This document shows positions 1-6,685 of a stretch of 21,950 bases of DNA, one piece after another. Below the pieces are notes generated by a model. It saw only the letters and a list, made by a program, of their open reading frames with translations. It had not been told where the DNA came from and made no database searches. Source of the stretch: an uncultured Lachnospiraceae bacterium (lineage in GTDB: Bacteria; Bacillota; Clostridia; Lachnospirales; Lachnospiraceae); assembly GCA_910585715.1 (NCBI GenBank), contig CAJUEX010000056.1, forward strand, positions 1 through 21,950, written 5' to 3'. The stretch's first letter is position 1. Every line of letters starts with the position of its first letter. The translations under genes were made by a program, and so were the position numbers.

Positions 1-897
1 CACAGAAGCAGAAATAAAGAAGTACTGCTGCTTTAACCGAAGCTCTTTGCCGGCATAATGATTATCATTGGGATATAATACCTCCACAATATTTCTTGCC
101 AGATTTTCCTGTTCCACTGCCTTACGATAGTCGCCCTTATCAAAGGAATCCAGCTGAAAGCATTCTACCGGCTGGGCATCCCATATGCGGAGGGTATTTA
201 CGATTCCGTTGCCATAACCTACAATCGGCACGTCATAGGGAATCGCCATAACGGATTGATAGTTTTCCTTATGATAATAGGTTTTGCCGTTTTCGTCCTG
301 CTGAACGGAAACATAGCCGCCAAACTTGACTTCCTTTGCATATTCCGGGCGGCGCAGCTCAAAGGGATTGCCGTCCTGAAGCCATACATCCGGCACTTCC
401 ACCTGATAGCCGTCTCTGATTTCCTGCTTGAACATACCATAACGATACCGTATACCACACCCATAAGCAGCATAGCCCAATGTAGCAAGAGAATCCAGAA
501 AACAGGCTGCAAGCCTTCCAAGACCGCCGTTTCCAAGAGCCGCATCCGGCTCCTGGTCCTCGATTACGTTCATATCTACTCCCAGCTCCTCCAGAGCTTC
601 TTTTACCATCTTATACGCCTGAAGATTGATGATATTATTTCCAAGGGCGCGTCCCATTAAAAATTCCATGGAAAGATAGTATACTGTTTTGGGGTCCTTT
701 TTTTCATACTCCTTCTGGGTCGCCAACCAGTTATCTATAATGGCATCCTTTACCGCATAGGAAACTGCCTGGAATATCTGCTGGGGAGTGGCTTCCTCCA
801 ATGTTTTTCTATACAAGGTCTTTACATTATACAATACACTTCTTTTAAACAGTTCCTTATCATATTCTGTCTGTTTTGCTGCTGCGTTTTCTACCAT
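1..897 (-). CDS. glgP: Glycogen phosphorylase, N-terminal 299 residues (runs off the left edge)
   Basis: Glycogen/alpha-glucan phosphorylase releases glucose-1-phosphate from storage glycogen in the cytoplasm, using pyridoxal phosphate (family knowledge). Reading leftward from ATG at 897, the frame is open to the window edge and shows family hallmarks: YYLSMEFLMGRAL near residues 75-90, then NGGLGRLAACFLDSLATLG, and KQQYFF near the truncated end. The catalytic C-terminal half, including the PLP lysine, lies outside the window. The start is set by an AGGAGG ribosome binding site 7 bases upstream. It lies 14 bases behind the ileS stop with no terminator between, so it is probably co-transcribed with ileS from the T-box promoter. 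GlgC/GlgD at the other end of the window make the substrate. Only the completeness of the gene is unknown. Confidence 0.95.
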   Translation of the reverse strand, partial: MVENAAAKQTEYDKELFKRSVLYNVKTLYRKTLEEATPQQIFQAVSYAVKDAIIDNWLATQKEYEKKDPKTVYYLSMEFLMGRALGNNIINLQAYKMVKEALEELGVDMNVIEDQEPDAALGNGGLGRLAACFLDSLATLGYAAYGCGIRYRYGMFKQEIRDGYQVEVPDVWLQDGNPFELRRPEYAKEVKFGGYVSVQQDENGKTYYHKENYQSVMAIPYDVPIVGYGNGIVNTLRIWDAQPVECFQLDSFDKGDYRKAVEQENLARNIVEVLYPNDNHYAGKELRLKQQYFFISASV

Positions 898-911
898 AAC
901 TGCCTCCTGTT

Positions 912-3900
912 TTATATTTTTTCCAAAGTAATCGTCACTGCTTCTCCGTTTACATTCCAGTCCTTGGCAATTGCAAAGCTTTCATTTTCTTTGATTTCAT
1001 CCGCCAGTACCTTGGCTGCAATGACTGCTTCATTTTTCTTTACAATTGCCGCTATTCTGTCATTTCCGGAAACACCCACCTTAATATGGTCCATTACCTC
1101 AAAATCCGCTTCTTTCCTCATGGTCTGGATTTTGCTGATGACTTCAAATACAAAGCCCTCTTCCACCAGCTCTTCTGTCAGGTTGGTATCGAGCACTACG
1201 GTAATGTTGTTGTCAGCTTCTGTTGCATAGCCTTCCTTTTGTATCATTTCAATAAGAAGGTCTTCCTCTGCAAGAGAAACCTCCATGCCATCCACTTCAA
1301 ACTTCAGCGCGCCTTCCGCCTTAAGCTGGTCCATTGCTCCATTGCCGTCAATTTCCGCAAGCTTTCTCTGGATACCGCCTAACTGTTTTCCGTATTTGGG
1401 CCCTACTGTCTTTAACTGGGGCTTGAACTTATAGGTGGTAAATTCCCTTACATCCTGAGTAAAGATTACGTCTTTTACGTTTAACTCTTCTTCAATGATT
1501 TCTTTATAGAAATCGCTTAAATCAAAATCCGCCTTTATAAACATGGAAGCAATAGGCTGACGGTTCTTGATATTGGCGCCGTTTCTGCAGGCACGACCCA
1601 ACACCACGGTTTTCAATACTGCATCCATATCCGCCTCTAACTGCTTATCCACAAATGCTGAATCCGCCACAGGGAAGTCGCATAAGTGCACGCTTTCCGG
1701 CGCATTTTTATCAATGGAGCACACAAGGTTTCTGTAAATATCCTCCGTCATAAATGGAATCATGGGCGCTGCCAGCTTTGCCACCGTCACAAGTGCAGTA
1801 TATAAAGTCATGTAGGCATTGATTTTATCCTGCTCCATTCCCTTTGCCCAGAAGCGCTCACGGCTTCTTCTTACATACCAGTTGCTCATATCATCTACAA
1901 ATTCCTGCAATGCCCTTGCTGTTTCCGGAATCCGGTAATTGTCCAGATTGGTGTCCACCTGGGTAATCAGGGTGTTTAATTTGGATAACAGCCACTTATC
2001 CATAACGGACAGCTTGTCGTATTCCAATGTATATTTGGTTGCATCAAAGTTATCAATGTTGGCATACAGCACAAAAAATGCATAAGTATTCCAAAGGGTG
2101 CCCATGAATTTCCTCTGTCCTTCCTGAACTACCTTTCCGTGGAAGCGGTTTGGAAGCCATGGGGCTGAATTGATGTAGAAATACCACCGGATTGCATCTG
2201 CCCCGTAGGTTTGAAGGGCGTCAAAGGGGTCCACTGCATTTCCTTTGGATTTGGACATTTTCTGTCCGTTCTCATCCTGTACAAGTCCCAGCACAATTAC
2301 GTTTTCATAGGGAGCCTTGTTAAACAGCAGTGTGGATTCCGCCATAAGGGAATAGAACCAGCCCCGGGTCTGATCCACTGCCTCGGAAATAAACTGTGCA
2401 GGGAACTGGGACTCGAACAACTCCTTATTTTCAAATGGATAGTGGTGCTGCGCAAAAGGCATTGCCCCGGAATCGAACCAGCAGTCAATTACCTCGGGAA
2501 CTCTCTTCATTGTTTTTCCGCATTTTGGACAGGTAATGGTGATTTCATCAATATACGGTCTGTGGAGCTCTACCGTAAGCGCTTTTTCATTGCCGCTCAT
2601 TTCCTTTAGCTGTTCACGGCTTCCGATGGATTCCATATGTCCGCAGTCTTCACATTCCCAGATATTCAAAGGCGTGCCCCAGTAACGGTTGCGGGAAACA
2701 CCCCAGTCCTGAATGTTTTCCAGCCAGTTTCCAAAACGGCCCTCGCCGATGGATTCCGGAATCCAGTTGACAGTCTTATTATTTCTTACCAGGTCATCCC
2801 TGACTGCCGTCATCTTGATAAACCAAGATTCCCTTGCATAGTAGATTAACGGCGTGTCACATCTCCAGCAGAACGGGTAATCGTGTTCAAACTTCGGTGC
2901 TTCAAACAGCTTTCCTTCTTTATCCAAATCCACTAAAATCTTGGGGTCTGCATCCTTTACAAACAGTCCTTCATATGGGGTTTCCTTTGTCATTTCTCCC
3001 TTTTCGTCTACAAACTGGACAAAGGGCAGGTCATATTTGCGTCCAACCTGGGCATCATCCTCACCAAAGGCAGGTGCAATATGAACAATGCCTGTACCAT
3101 CCGTCAGGGTAACATATCCGTCACAGGTTACGAAATGGGACTTCTTGTGCTGTTTTTCAGCAGCAATGGCAGCGCCTTCAAATAAAGGTTCATACTCCTT
3201 ATATTCTAAATCCTTACCGGTATATTTTTCAATGATTTCATATGCGGGCTTTCCTTCTTCCGCCAGCTTTCCGAGAACATTGTCCAAAAGAGCTTCCGCC
3301 ATAATATAAGTACATCCGTCAGTCGCCTTGACTCTGCAATAGGATTCTTCCGGATTGACACAAAGCGCCACATTGCTTGGAAGGGTCCATGGGGTGGTGG
3401 TCCATGCAAGGAAATATGCATCCTCACCCTTTATTTTAAAACGAACGGTTGCAGAACGTTCCTTTACGGATTTATAGCCCTGTGCTACCTCATGGGAGGA
3501 AAGAGGGGTTCCGCATCTTGGACAATAGGGTACGATTTTAAAGCCCTTGTACAAAAGTTCCTTGTCCCAGATTTCCTTTAAAGCCCACCATTCTGACTCG
3601 ATAAAATCATCATGATAGGTTACATAAGGGTCGTCCATATCCGCCCAGAAACCAACGGTGCCTGAGAAATCCTCCCACATGCCCTTGTATTTCCAGACGC
3701 TTTCCTTGCATTTGGAGATAAAGGGATCCAGACCGTATTCTTCAATCTGCTCCTTGCCGTCCAAGCCAAGCAGCTTTTCCACTTCCAGCTCTACCGGAAG
3801 TCCATGGGTGTCCCAGCCCGCCTTTCTTGGTACCATATAGCCCTTCATGGTCCGGTATCTGGGTATCATGTCTTTAATAACACGGGTGAGCACATGTCCG

Positions 3901-4067
3901 ATATGGGGCTTCCCGTTTGCAGTTGGCGGTCCGTCATAAAAGGTATAGGTCTCCCCTCCTTTTCTGATATCCATGCTTTTCCGGAAAATGTTATTTTCCC
4001 GCCAGAATTTTTCCGTTTCCTTTTCCCGTTCCACAAAGTTAAGGTTGGTCGATACTTTCTGATACAT
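912..4067 (-). CDS. ileS: Isoleucyl-tRNA synthetase, type 2-like (1051 aa)
   Basis: Class Ia aminoacyl-tRNA synthetase that charges tRNA-Ile with isoleucine and edits misactivated valine. Seen: HIGH signature (HIGH at residues 55-58), KMSKS at 603-607, an editing-domain segment with TTTPWTLPSN, and several paired cysteines (CPRCGTP, CWRCDTP, CEDCGH, CPKCGK). The start sequence (MYQKVSTNLNF) and the length of 1051 residues, against ~920 for the B. subtilis type 1 enzyme, fit the eukaryote-like IleRS2 class. That class is known for low mupirocin sensitivity. The HIGH motif is canonical, not the swapped variant described for hyper-resistant enzymes. A GGAAG ribosome binding site precedes ATG 4067. 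The T-box leader upstream, with an ATC specifier, independently supports the isoleucine assignment. Confidence 0.97.
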   Translation of the reverse strand: MYQKVSTNLNFVEREKETEKFWRENNIFRKSMDIRKGGETYTFYDGPPTANGKPHIGHVLTRVIKDMIPRYRTMKGYMVPRKAGWDTHGLPVELEVEKLLGLDGKEQIEEYGLDPFISKCKESVWKYKGMWEDFSGTVGFWADMDDPYVTYHDDFIESEWWALKEIWDKELLYKGFKIVPYCPRCGTPLSSHEVAQGYKSVKERSATVRFKIKGEDAYFLAWTTTPWTLPSNVALCVNPEESYCRVKATDGCTYIMAEALLDNVLGKLAEEGKPAYEIIEKYTGKDLEYKEYEPLFEGAAIAAEKQHKKSHFVTCDGYVTLTDGTGIVHIAPAFGEDDAQVGRKYDLPFVQFVDEKGEMTKETPYEGLFVKDADPKILVDLDKEGKLFEAPKFEHDYPFCWRCDTPLIYYARESWFIKMTAVRDDLVRNNKTVNWIPESIGEGRFGNWLENIQDWGVSRNRYWGTPLNIWECEDCGHMESIGSREQLKEMSGNEKALTVELHRPYIDEITITCPKCGKTMKRVPEVIDCWFDSGAMPFAQHHYPFENKELFESQFPAQFISEAVDQTRGWFYSLMAESTLLFNKAPYENVIVLGLVQDENGQKMSKSKGNAVDPFDALQTYGADAIRWYFYINSAPWLPNRFHGKVVQEGQRKFMGTLWNTYAFFVLYANIDNFDATKYTLEYDKLSVMDKWLLSKLNTLITQVDTNLDNYRIPETARALQEFVDDMSNWYVRRSRERFWAKGMEQDKINAYMTLYTALVTVAKLAAPMIPFMTEDIYRNLVCSIDKNAPESVHLCDFPVADSAFVDKQLEADMDAVLKTVVLGRACRNGANIKNRQPIASMFIKADFDLSDFYKEIIEEELNVKDVIFTQDVREFTTYKFKPQLKTVGPKYGKQLGGIQRKLAEIDGNGAMDQLKAEGALKFEVDGMEVSLAEEDLLIEMIQKEGYATEADNNITVVLDTNLTEELVEEGFVFEVISKIQTMRKEADFEVMDHIKVGVSGNDRIAAIVKKNEAVIAAKVLADEIKENESFAIAKDWNVNGEAVTITLEKI

Positions 4068-4085
4068 TGTTTTCTTCCTTTCTTT

Positions 4086-4280
4086 TTATTTGAAGGAGAG
4101 TACGTCATGCGCACTTTCCTGTGAAGTCAGATACCCTGCCGCAGACAGGAAAGCCTCAAACTGAAAATGCCCCAAGCAGCGGACATCAAACTTGAAACGC
4201 CCCAAGGGGCGGGGTCTTTGACCCTCGCGGCAGTCGCCAAATGCTTGCACGCAATCACTTGGCTCGTTGCTCGCGGGAAT
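4086..4280 (-). repeat. GC-rich repeat-like block with an open frame between the T-box terminator and ileS
   Basis: About 195 bases, clearly more GC-rich than the flanks. On the minus strand a frame is open from GTG 4250 to a TAA at 4086-4088 (54 residues), containing CVQAFGDCREGQ and AGYLTSQESAHDVLSFK; it stays open upstream through the T-box terminator. It ends just before the ileS ribosome binding site. Internally there is an imperfect direct repeat (TCAAACTGAAAATGCCCCA against TCAAACTTGAAACGCCCCA, about 31 bases apart) and a near-palindrome CCAA-RTG-MTTGC at 4237-4262. The motif resembles short hypothetical proteins that I believe recur in Lachnospiraceae genomes, but I cannot search. No good ribosome binding site precedes the GTG. 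I treat it as an inserted repeat, possibly coding, not a confident gene. Confidence 0.5.
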
Positions 4281-4310
4281 AAAAAACCCCGTCCTGTAAA
4301 AGGACGAGGT
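4281..4310 (-). terminator. Intrinsic terminator of the ileS T-box
   Basis: Minus-strand stem ACCTCGTCCT / AGGACGGGGT (4286-4310) followed by a run of Ts (4281-4285). It lies directly after the T-box sequence, where the competing antiterminator would form. Confidence 0.93.
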
Positions 4311-4582
4311 TAAAATCCCTGCGTTACCACCTGTTACATCATACTGTCATATGCGTTCCCTTTAACGGGGGAAATCCGTCAGTCCCTACTTGGCTTCCTG
4401 CTACCCTATGGCAGGACTTCATAGCTCCCTTTCAGTCTGAAACTCAGAAGTGATATTCCACAAAGCCTTACTCATACCGGTCTTCCACCATCTCCGGCTC
4501 GCTTTGATTTTCAAGTATTGTGTACTGTCTTCGTCATGGTTTTTGGTTTATGATTTGTGTATATTTATATGTGTTTTTGGTT
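4281..4582 (-). promoter_or_regulatory. T-box leader (tRNA-Ile-responsive) of ileS
   Basis: Read on the minus strand, the leader contains the T-box sequence AGGTGGTAACGCAG at about 4319-4333, a rho-independent terminator immediately downstream (4281-4310), and an upstream stem I region with GAGTAAGG (the AGTA-type bulge). The likely specifier is the ATC at 4452-4454, within GAATATCACTTC. ATC is an isoleucine codon, matching the gene. Known mechanism: uncharged tRNA-Ile pairs with the specifier and with the T-box bulge, stabilises the antiterminator and lets transcription continue into ileS and probably glgP. The 5' end is inferred from the promoter. Confidence 0.93.
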
Positions 4583-4588
4583 ATTTAT

Positions 4589-4618
4589 AATTTAGCACTT
4601 GGAAATGGGGGATGTCAA
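4589..4618 (-). promoter_or_regulatory. Probable sigma-A promoter of ileS
   Basis: Minus strand TTGACA at 4618-4613 and TAAATT at 4594-4589 with an 18-base spacer (CTAAAT at 17 bases is an equal alternative). The start would lie just before stem I of the T-box leader. Confidence 0.65.
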
Positions 4619-4663
4619 GAAAATTTGTGCATGTTCTGCTTGAAAATTTCATTAATATAGCGA

Positions 4664-4692
4664 TTGCATTTCTTTGCTCCTTATGCTATATT
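4664..4692 (+). promoter_or_regulatory. Promoter of the antisense (antitoxin) RNA
   Basis: TTGCAT at 4664-4669, a 17-base spacer, and TATATT at 4687-4692. It points toward the toxin gene; the next intrinsic terminator on this strand is at 4762-4799. It is divergent from the ileS promoter. Confidence 0.75.
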
Positions 4693-4705
4693 TGAAGTAA
4701 GGAAA

Positions 4706-4728
4706 GCACCCACTCCAAAGGTGGATGC
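4706..4728 (-). terminator. Probable terminator of the toxin mRNA
   Basis: Minus-strand stem GCATCCAC / GTGGGTGC with loop CTTTGGA, followed by the T-rich stretch CTTTCCTTACTT. It would end the toxin mRNA close to the 5' end of the antisense RNA, so the two transcripts overlap for about 100 bases. Confidence 0.55.
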
Positions 4729-4761
4729 CCCTCGAACAGGTTAAATGTCCTTATGGACACC

Positions 4762-4799
4762 GCCTATCCTGTGGGTAGACAGGATAGGCATTTTTATTT
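4762..4799 (+). terminator. Intrinsic terminator of the antisense RNA
   Basis: Perfect 11-bp stem GCCTATCCTGT / ACAGGATAGGC around loop GGGTAG, followed by ATTTTTATTT on the plus strand. On the minus strand there is no T-tract, so it serves the plus-strand RNA. It overlaps the toxin stop codon. Confidence 0.88.
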
Positions 4800-4913
4800 C
4801 TTCTTACTGTTTCTCTTATCGAGAAAGGTCAGAAACGTAACAATCAAACTTCCAAAGGAAATCAGCAATCCGATTATCCCTATGAATATCATAATAATAT
4901 CCGCAGCCGTCAT
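4794..4913 (-). CDS. Small holin-like type I toxin (39 aa)
   Basis: Thirty-nine residues: a short polar start (MTAAD), one hydrophobic helix (about residues 6-29, including IIMIFIGIIGLLISF) and a basic tail DKRNSKKK. This is the plan of the putative holin-like toxin family (TxpA/BsrG-like), in which the peptide inserts into the membrane and is harmful when over-produced. GGGAGGTG lies 6 bases before the ATG. The start is one base after the stop of a 22-codon upstream ORF, suggesting translational coupling. The mRNA has its own promoter (5018-5046) and a ~100-base leader. A convergent antisense RNA covers its 3' end. Membership is judged from architecture and size. Toxicity is inferred. Confidence 0.85.
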   Translation of the reverse strand: MTAADIIMIFIGIIGLLISFGSLIVTFLTFLDKRNSKKK

Positions 4914-4914
4914 A

Positions 4915-4983
4915 TCACGCACCTCCCTTCCTATGTAATCCCGGCAGGCCAGGACATTGTCCGGAAGGCAGCCACCCTGTCAT
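4915..4983 (-). CDS. Upstream ORF in the toxin leader (22 codons)
   Basis: ATG at 4983, read leftward, opens a 22-residue frame (starts MTGWLPSGQCPGL, ends RKGGA) that stops with TGA at 4915-4917, one base before the toxin ATG (TGA-T-ATG). AGGAG lies 7 bases upstream of its start, after a GNRA-capped hairpin ATGGC-GAAA-GCCAT at the 5' end of the mRNA. The stop/start spacing suggests that ribosomes finishing here re-initiate on the toxin. The toxin ribosome binding site is the last few codons of this frame. The peptide shows no recognisable domain; its role is probably regulatory. Confidence 0.6.
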   Translation of the reverse strand: MTGWLPSGQCPGLPGLHRKGGA

Positions 4984-5017
4984 GGGTACTCTCCTAATGG
5001 CTTTCGCCATGTTTATA

Positions 5018-5046
5018 ATCATATCATTGACAGCTCATAATTTCAA
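5018..5046 (-). promoter_or_regulatory. Promoter of the toxin mRNA
   Basis: Minus strand TTGAAA at 5046-5041, a 17-base spacer and TATGAT at 5023-5018. The predicted start is about 5011, which places the GNRA hairpin (ATGGC-GAAA-GCCAT) at the 5' end of the leader. Confidence 0.75.
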
Positions 5047-5109
5047 TCATTTTTGCTCGTTTTTTAGTTTTTCCATATAAAACCTTTCATATAATTTTCT
5101 TGCTTTTTA

Positions 5110-5850
5110 CTAATGTGGACTATTCATATCAGCGTGGAAACTGTTCAATATATCCGCAAGCCACTGAGGCGTTTCCACATTTACTTCATGTCCCGCATTT
5201 TTTACCAAACGCAGATTTGCTGTTGGAATTTTTCTTTTCAAACTGATTGCTGCTCTTTTATTTGCAGTATCCTTTTCACCGCATATTATCAATGTTTTAC
5301 ATAAGATATTGCTCAGCTTATCTTCAAATTTCAAATCAAGCATAGAATTTGTAAGTCGAATCAAACCTTTTTTTGTAAAACCGTCCTTTTGAAAATATGC
5401 TTCCGGCATAATTGAAAACAGCATATTTTGCAGCTTCAGCAACAGACGGGGCATTTTATATTGCGGAGCGATTAAGGTCAAAGAGCGCACCCTGGCCGGA
5501 TAGTCAATTGCATAATTCAGCGATAGTACAGCACCTAATGAAATACCACATAAATTTAAAGGCTCTGTCTCCTGTTTGCAATATTCCTTGAATTTATGAT
5601 AAAGGTTTTCATAAGTGATTTTTTCCTCTGCAGCTGCAGAAAATAATGAAATACTGGCGTACTTTATATCTTTTGATAACAATGATGCCGTTTCATCCCA
5701 GCTGGACGAGGACTGTCCAAGACCGTGTACAAATATTATTTTACAATTATGCTTGCTCATTCTCATACTTTCACCCTCTACTTGTTTTTCAACCTTTTCT
5801 CCAAATATTTTTGTCAACTGTGTGGTTGATACAGCCAATGTGTTACTCAT
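5110..5850 (-). CDS. Alpha/beta hydrolase fused to an ABC-ATPase-like N-terminal stub (246 aa)
   Basis: From residue ~31 this is an alpha/beta hydrolase fold: VHGLGQSSSSWD (oxyanion region, ~41-52), nucleophile elbow GISLG with Ser104, acid Asp194 in GEKD, and His221 in NAGH. The substrate is not predictable; the triad suits an esterase/lipase-like enzyme. Residues 1-19 (MSNTLAVSTTQLTKIFGEK) do not belong to this fold. They look like the start of an ABC transporter ATPase (LTKIFGEK before the first strands). A strong AGGAGG 6 bases before ATG 5850 supports starting there. A second candidate start, MRMSKHN at residue 29 or 31, is preceded by AGAGGGTGA. A deletion that fused an ABC gene start to a hydrolase is the simplest explanation. 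It lies downstream of tetR behind a matching operator, so it is probably TetR-controlled. Confidence 0.85.
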   Translation of the reverse strand: MSNTLAVSTTQLTKIFGEKVEKQVEGESMRMSKHNCKIIFVHGLGQSSSSWDETASLLSKDIKYASISLFSAAAEEKITYENLYHKFKEYCKQETEPLNLCGISLGAVLSLNYAIDYPARVRSLTLIAPQYKMPRLLLKLQNMLFSIMPEAYFQKDGFTKKGLIRLTNSMLDLKFEDKLSNILCKTLIICGEKDTANKRAAISLKRKIPTANLRLVKNAGHEVNVETPQWLADILNSFHADMNSPH

Positions 5851-5870
5851 AGATTTCCTCCTTATTTTTC

Positions 5871-5891
5871 ATACATACCGAATGAATGTAT
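5871..5891. promoter_or_regulatory. TetR operator copy 2 (upstream of the hydrolase)
   Basis: ATACATAC-N5-GAATGTAT, with an ATACAT-N9-ATGTAT dyad. The same 21-base pattern occurs in the opposite orientation at 6610-6630 in front of tetR. It overlaps a possible minus-strand -10 (TATTAT, 5890-5895) and lies 20 bases before the hydrolase start. Confidence 0.75.
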
Positions 5892-5902
5892 AATAGTAAA
5901 AT

Positions 5903-5929
5903 AAAACTGCCTTTGTATAAGGCAATTTT
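5903..5929 (-). terminator. Hairpin between tetR and the hydrolase
   Basis: AAAATTGCCTT / AAAGGCAGTTTT stem (one G-T pair) with a 5-base loop and T-rich sequence after it on the minus strand (TTTTATTTTA). It could end the tetR transcript, leaving the hydrolase to its own operator-linked promoter. Confidence 0.6.
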
Positions 5930-5944
5930 AATTCATTCAATATT

Positions 5945-6565
5945 TTAGTCATCATCCTTTATGGCTGAAACAGACCGATTCACCATGTCCATAATTTCAT
6001 CATCAATTAAAGGAACGCCCATACTGTCCAGCATGTCTTTTATAAATGCAAACTTATGGCATATTTCCTCTGCACTTGCAGGATAAACAGATGGCATTAA
6101 CCAAAATTCAAGTAGAGGTATTAATTCAGACAGTTCTTTTGCATATTGCGTATGGAGCGAACCATCCTGATTGCCTTCTTCAAGCAATTCGAGCCAGCGG
6201 GGACTTAATATGCGCCTGTTGCTATCTATCATTCCTGCTAAAATGCGCGGATTTTTCAACATCGGTATTGCCTGTTTGGATAACTCTGTTCGTTCATCTC
6301 CCGATTGATTTAACAGCATAGCCATTTTCATTTTTTGTAATCCGTTTAAATCATTTCGCTCTTTTACAGCATGAAACGGGTTGTTTTCAAGAAACATCTT
6401 ACCATCCAGGGCATTCATAATCTCTTCTTTTGATTTGAAGTGATGATATATGGCGCCTTTTGTCAGGCCGCCAAGCTCATTGACAATATCCTGTATGGTA
6501 GTTTTATCATATCCTTTTTCCAAAAAGAGCTTTTGTGCCGCAGCTAAGACTTTTTCAACCGTCAC
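5945..6565 (-). CDS. TetR/AcrR-family repressor (206 aa from GTG; possible ATA start at 6589)
   Basis: N-terminal helix-turn-helix of the TetR family (TVEKVLAAAQKLFLEKGYDKTTIQDIV...GGLTKGAIYHHFKSKEEIM, residues ~1-50), followed by a divergent helical ligand-binding half. The ligand is unknown. GTG 6565 is the first ordinary start codon, but it truncates the usual start of the family. The frame continues upstream as ARNKYPE preceded by ATA (6587-6589), and a GAGGTG ribosome binding site sits 8 bases before that ATA, exactly where an ATG would be expected. Either ATA is used as a rare start or the ATG has mutated. A near-consensus promoter with an operator over the start point (6610-6660) indicates autorepression. 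The matching operator before the hydrolase makes that gene a likely target. Confidence 0.9.
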   Translation of the reverse strand: MTVEKVLAAAQKLFLEKGYDKTTIQDIVNELGGLTKGAIYHHFKSKEEIMNALDGKMFLENNPFHAVKERNDLNGLQKMKMAMLLNQSGDERTELSKQAIPMLKNPRILAGMIDSNRRILSPRWLELLEEGNQDGSLHTQYAKELSELIPLLEFWLMPSVYPASAEEICHKFAFIKDMLDSMGVPLIDDEIMDMVNRSVSAIKDDD

Positions 6566-6609
6566 TTCAGGGTATTTATTTCGCGCTATAAAAAATGCAC
6601 CTCATTTCT

Positions 6610-6630
6610 ATACATTCGCAGAGTATGTAT
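6610..6630. promoter_or_regulatory. TetR operator copy 1 (tetR promoter)
   Basis: ATACAT-N9-ATGTAT dyad; read on the minus strand it is ATACATAC-N5-GAATGTAT, the same half-sites as 5871-5891. It starts 2 bases after the -10 box and covers the expected transcription start, a classic position for autorepression. Confidence 0.8.
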
Positions 6631-6632
6631 TC

Positions 6633-6660
6633 ATTATAAAGCTCATATTTTTTCTGTCAA
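6633..6660 (-). promoter_or_regulatory. tetR promoter
   Basis: Minus strand TTGACA (6660-6655), a 16-base spacer and TATAAT (6638-6633): perfect sigma-A hexamers, followed at once by the operator. Confidence 0.85.
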
Positions 6661-6685
6661 TAGAACTGATAAAATTTTCATCTGC

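Larger units (their letters stand above)
4699..4799 (+). ncRNA. Predicted antisense RNA antitoxin (~100 nt)
   Basis: A small RNA is predicted from about 4699 (7 bases after TATATT) to the T-tract ending at 4799. It would fold into three hairpins: 4706-4728 (GCACCCAC / GTGGATGC), 4745-4758 (TGTCC-TTAT-GGACA) and the terminator 4762-4789. It is convergent with the small toxin ORF and complementary to the toxin stop codon and the whole toxin 3' UTR. This is the arrangement of Gram-positive type I modules such as txpA/ratA and bsrG/SR4. No ORF with a ribosome binding site is seen in it. Inferred from promoter, terminator and position; expression is not shown. Confidence 0.72.

Noticed and set aside
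4086..4250. Calling the 54-codon frame before ileS a gene
   Set aside because: The GTG start has no clear ribosome binding site and the frame is continuous with the terminator; better reported as a repeat with an open frame.
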